From positions 1-42,462 of the forward strand of contig JBHEMX010000049.1 in NCBI GenBank assembly GCA_046262355.1: DNA of 42,462 nt. The letters run 5' to 3'. A model generated the notes under the pieces. That model did not search any database. It worked only from the letters and a program-made list of their open reading frames with translations, and had not been told where the DNA came from. This stretch comes from DATADD01 sp046262355. Its GTDB lineage: Bacteria > Actinomycetota > CADDZG01 > WHSQ01. Positions 40,466-42,462 of this stretch are shown here, piece by piece. A program made the translations under genes and the position numbers. The first letter of the stretch is position 1. Each line of letters begins with the position of its first letter.

Positions 40466-40796
40466 GCGCCTACGTCGAGAACGTCGGCGCTTCATCCAGA
40501 TCTTGTTGCGCACGAGTCTAGGCGTCGCCGCGGCGCTCATGAGTGTCGGCCTGATCGTCTGGACGGCGTCGGGTCAAGTGACCGCGCGGGCAGCCACGCC
40601 CGATCGTCTCTTCTCGACGCTCGACACTGGCGATCGTCTCATGCTTGGGGGCATTGCTCTCCTCGCGATTGCACCAGCCCTACGGGTCTTGGCGCTGCTC
40701 GTGCTGTGGTTGCGCGAGCGGGCCTGGCGCTTCGCTGCAACGTCGGCCCTCGTGGTTATCCTGTTGGGCATCGCCCTGTGGGTCGGTCGAGGCTAG
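40458..40796 (+). CDS. DUF1634 membrane protein, TauE partner
   Basis: 112 residues from a TTG overlapping the permease stop by eight bases. Three hydrophobic segments: LGVAAALMSVGLIVWTASG, RLMLGGIALLAIAPALRVLALLVLWL and FAATSALVVILLGIALWV. The order TauE/SafE then DUF1634 is a common pair; the small protein is presumably an accessory subunit. Confidence 0.85.
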   Translation: MAERLRRERRRFIQILLRTSLGVAAALMSVGLIVWTASGQVTARAATPDRLFSTLDTGDRLMLGGIALLAIAPALRVLALLVLWLRERAWRFAATSALVVILLGIALWVGRG

Positions 40797-40799
40797 AGC

Positions 40800-40985
40800 C
40801 CGTCCTCCCTCGACGATCCCGAGGCGAACGAATCACTCCATAAGTTCGGCAGCACGCTGCTCGCCGTCAACCAACGCCACGAACGGCTCGTCGAAACCCT
40901 TCTCACCCTCGCCAGCAGCCAACAAGGCATAACCGACCCCCCTGTCGGTTCGCACAGGAAGGAAAGGCAGCCCAACATCCCCTAA
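40800..40985 (+). pseudogene. Fragment of a sensor histidine kinase (dimerisation helix)
   Basis: An open frame without start reads DPEANESLHKFGSTLLAVN and RHERLVETLLTLASSQQG, which is the second DHp helix of HisKA kinases (…LL.VN.RHERL...LLTLARSEQ). The upstream phosphoacceptor and downstream ATPase are missing. It breaks off at the left 23-bp repeat, suggesting truncation by the adjoining element. Confidence 0.68.
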
Positions 40986-40993
40986 TGCGAACC
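40971..40993 (+). repeat. 23-bp repeat, copy 1
   Basis: Matches 41075-41097 at 21 of 23 positions; both end TAATGCGAACC. It lies at the 3' edge of the histidine kinase fragment. Confidence 0.85.
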
Positions 40994-41028
40994 CAACCCG
41001 TGGTGTAGAGCCGACCGTCAGCCACAAG

Positions 41029-41481
41029 ATGCTGTGCCGCGTGGTTCGCATTATGGGAGGTTCGAAGCAGTGGACCCAACTTCCCTTAATGCGAACCATC
41101 GATCCCCCCTACAGCTGGGCATTCCGGCTGCCTCGATCCCATGGAGCGACGCCCGCCAAGCCCTCTCCACCCGACAGATTCACCGTCGCGACACCAAGAC
41201 CAGGCATCAAGAGAACCCTGCCTTTCACGACATGGCTCTCGAGGGACTCAGCAAGGGCCGCCAGCGACGCGCATGGAGCACTGAAAGCATGCTCGCCGGC
41301 TATCGCCCGCTTCGAAGGGCAGAACGGGCGGTGGCCCACACAGAAAGACTTCCGTTCGGACAACGGTCTCCCGGGCTACGCAACCTTGTGGCGCAGGTTC
41401 GGCGGCGTCAGACCGGCAGTTGAAATCGCTCAGAGGTTGAGAAGCGAGACCTCAACAGCCGAGGATCAACCTTCCACGTGA
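41029..41481 (+). CDS. ORF with HNH-repeat-like DNA-binding segment
   Basis: 150 codons if started at ATG 41029; ATG 41089 inside the repeat is an alternative. Only the C-terminal third is recognisable: AIARFEGQNGRWPTQKDF followed by SDNGLPGYATLWRRFGGVRPAVEIAQRL (about residues 90-137). This is the pattern of homing-endonuclease/HNH-associated helical repeats (F-x3-GR-PT-xDF ... PS-xT--RRFG-w-AAl). No nuclease or recombinase core is present. The position beside the 23-bp repeats suggests a small mobile element or its remnant. Confidence 0.55.
   Translation: MLCRVVRIMGGSKQWTQLPLMRTIDPPYSWAFRLPRSHGATPAKPSPPDRFTVATPRPGIKRTLPFTTWLSRDSARAASDAHGALKACSPAIARFEGQNGRWPTQKDFRSDNGLPGYATLWRRFGGVRPAVEIAQRLRSETSTAEDQPST
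41043..41053 (-). repeat. Inverted copy of the repeat core
   Basis: GGTTCGCATTA, the reverse complement of the TAATGCGAACC core of the flanking direct repeats. Confidence 0.85.
41075..41097 (+). repeat. 23-bp repeat, copy 2
   Basis: Partner of 40971-40993. Its core contains an ATG (41089) that begins MRTIDPPYSW in the following ORF. Confidence 0.85.
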
Positions 41482-41743
41482 TCCCAGTAGGTCAGCTTGG
41501 AACGGAGTTCTCGGAGATCCTTCGGAGATTTCTCGGAGATCCTTCGGAGATACGGACTGTTCTGTGCCCCGTGATATGGAGACGCGAAGAGCGGGGATTA
41601 GGTCCCACCTCTTCATCCGGAGGGGTGCTGGGAGTGGCCAACCAGATAGTCCTGCCGGAGTGATCTTTGCTCGCCACGGTCGTCTTTGATGTGCACGGGC
41701 GCATGTGATGGCGTTCTCGTACGATCGGGGCAAGGTGGGGTCC
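41482..41743. other. Intergenic region before the NTPase regulator
   Basis: Contains the tandem 22-bp repeat (41508-41551) and presumably the promoter of the following regulator. No gene is supported on either strand. Confidence 0.5.
41508..41551 (+). repeat. Two exact tandem copies of a 22-bp repeat
   Basis: TTCTCGGAGATCCTTCGGAGAT occurs twice without a gap (its 22 bases split into 11-bp halves TTCTCGGAGAT and CCTTCGGAGAT). Bases 41519-41538 are identical to 18669-18688. Confidence 0.92.
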
Positions 41744-42462
41744 ATGGAGATGCAGAGCGGGCTGCCTGTTGGGGTCGCGGCGTTCGTCGGCCGCAAGGGT
41801 GAACGTGCGAAGGTGGCCGACCTGGTCGCGGACGCCCGGGTGGTGACGTTGACCGGTACCGGCGGCTGCGGCAAGACGCGGCTTGCGGTGGAGGTCACCG
41901 GGGACGTGACGTCGCGGTTTTCCGATGGGGCCTGCTGGGTGGACCTGCAAGGGGTGAGCGACGCCCGGATGGTCGCCGCGGCCGTTGGTGGGGCGGCGGG
42001 CGTCCACGAGCGGCCCGACCAGGCGCTGGTCGACACGCTCGCCGAGCAGCTCCGTGCACGGCACCTGCTGGTCGTGCTCGACAACTGCGAGCACCTGGTG
42101 GAGGCGTGCGCAGAGCTGGTCGCCGGGTTGTCGTCGGCGTGTCCGCAGCTGCACGTGTTGGCCACCAGCCGTGTGCCGCTGGTCGTCGAGGGTGAAGCGA
42201 CGTTCGCGGTCGCCCCGCTACGCGTGCCCGACCCCGATGCTGAGTCCGCCAGCACGGTCGCCGCTGCGGATGCGGCGCGGTTGTTCGAGGTGCGGGCCCG
42301 GCAGGTGGCCGCGGACTTTCGGATCGATGACGACAACGCCGTGGCGGTGGCCGAGATCTGCCGGCGTCTGGATGGGATCCCGTTGGCGATCGAGCTGGCG
42401 GCGGCCCGGCTGCGGGTGCTGGCGCCGGGCCAGATCGCGGCCGGCCTGTCGGACCGCTTCGG
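41744..42462 (+). CDS. STAND/AfsR-like NTPase transcriptional regulator (3' end outside window)
   Basis: Open frame to the window end. The ATG at 41744 (MEMQSGLPVGVAAFVGRKGE) follows an SD-like AAGGTGGGG; an ATG at 41708 is in frame. FVGRKGERAKVADLV is the usual lead-in, the P-loop is TGTGGCGKTRLAVEV, Walker B is LLVVLDNCEHLVEACAEL, and HVLATSRVPL and RRLDGIPLAIELAAARLR are classic NB-ARC-like motifs of LuxR/AfsR-type large regulators. The DNA-binding domain is expected either N-terminal (absent here) or at the unseen C-terminus (LuxR type). Confidence 0.9.
   Translation, partial: MEMQSGLPVGVAAFVGRKGERAKVADLVADARVVTLTGTGGCGKTRLAVEVTGDVTSRFSDGACWVDLQGVSDARMVAAAVGGAAGVHERPDQALVDTLAEQLRARHLLVVLDNCEHLVEACAELVAGLSSACPQLHVLATSRVPLVVEGEATFAVAPLRVPDPDAESASTVAAADAARLFEVRARQVAADFRIDDDNAVAVAEICRRLDGIPLAIELAAARLRVLAPGQIAAGLSDRF

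Noticed and set aside
1..42462. CRISPR arrays, tRNA or rRNA genes
   Set aside because: No regularly spaced repeats, no cloverleaf with conserved TTCGANTC arm and no rRNA-like stretches were noticed on reading either strand; a tRNAscan or Infernal run would settle it.

Overview
This window looks like chromosomal DNA from a high-GC bacterium, most likely an uncultured actinobacterium. That is an inference from GC-rich third positions, frequent GTG/TTG starts, dense four-base start/stop overlaps and the gene families present; no rRNA or tRNA gene was seen to confirm it.

Region 1 (about 0.1-11.3 kb, all minus strand) is one long myo-inositol catabolic and uptake operon. Read in transcription order it holds an IolE-like isomerase/dehydratase, iolB, iolD, a truncated remnant of iolA/mmsA, iolC, iolG, a second Gfo/Idh/MocA dehydrogenase, a sugar ABC transporter (lipoprotein, permease, single-domain ATPase) and a zinc alcohol dehydrogenase. 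Most junctions are ATGA/GTGA overlaps. Region 2 (11.7-13.8 kb) is a decaying zinc/heavy-metal locus: an intact CDF exporter, an ArsR/SmtB repressor broken by a frameshift and an extra ~150 bp, and a divergent second cation transporter with frameshifts and a stop. Region 3 (13.8-18.8 kb) has a membrane protein, a long stretch with nothing recognisable, and a hybrid histidine kinase.

Region 4 (19.2-39.4 kb) is the striking part. I find six separate copies of the fluoride riboswitch (crcB motif), most followed by their own intrinsic terminator. They lead: (i) crcB - DUF190 - crcB; (ii) a Na+/H+ antiporter that is frameshifted and internally deleted, plus a Cys-rich protein; (iii, iv) a back-to-back divergent pair in front of two uncharacterised proteins, one Schlafen/AlbA_2-like; (v) a ~8.6 kb apparent operon of a small ORF, a DUF2180-like protein, DUF4129, a membrane protein, MoxR ATPase, DUF58, a membrane protein, a dynamin-like GTPase, a phosphoglycerate-mutase-like phosphatase, a degenerate Cys-rich gene and an MFS transporter; (vi) a small ORF, an enolase and two MutS-family ATPases. 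The logic would be fluoride export (CrcB, perhaps MFS), replacement or support of fluoride-sensitive glycolytic enzymes (enolase, phosphoglycerate mutase), and a larger set of membrane-remodelling/chaperone and DNA-associated ATPases whose link to fluoride is not obvious. I regard this fluoride-response island, and especially arms iii-v, as the candidate undescribed system.

Region 5 (39.6-42.5 kb) has a TauE/SafE permease with its DUF1634 partner, a shard of a histidine kinase, a small mobile-element-like patch with 23-bp repeats and an HNH-repeat ORF, a 22-bp tandem repeat that also matches a site 23 kb away, and the start of a large NTPase regulator that runs off the window.

Several genes (ArsR, second cation transporter, antiporter, two Cys-rich genes, the GTPase C-terminus) show single-base frameshifts, while the long iol, eno/mutS and MoxR genes are intact. 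Some are real decay (in-frame stops, large deletion); a few may be assembly errors.
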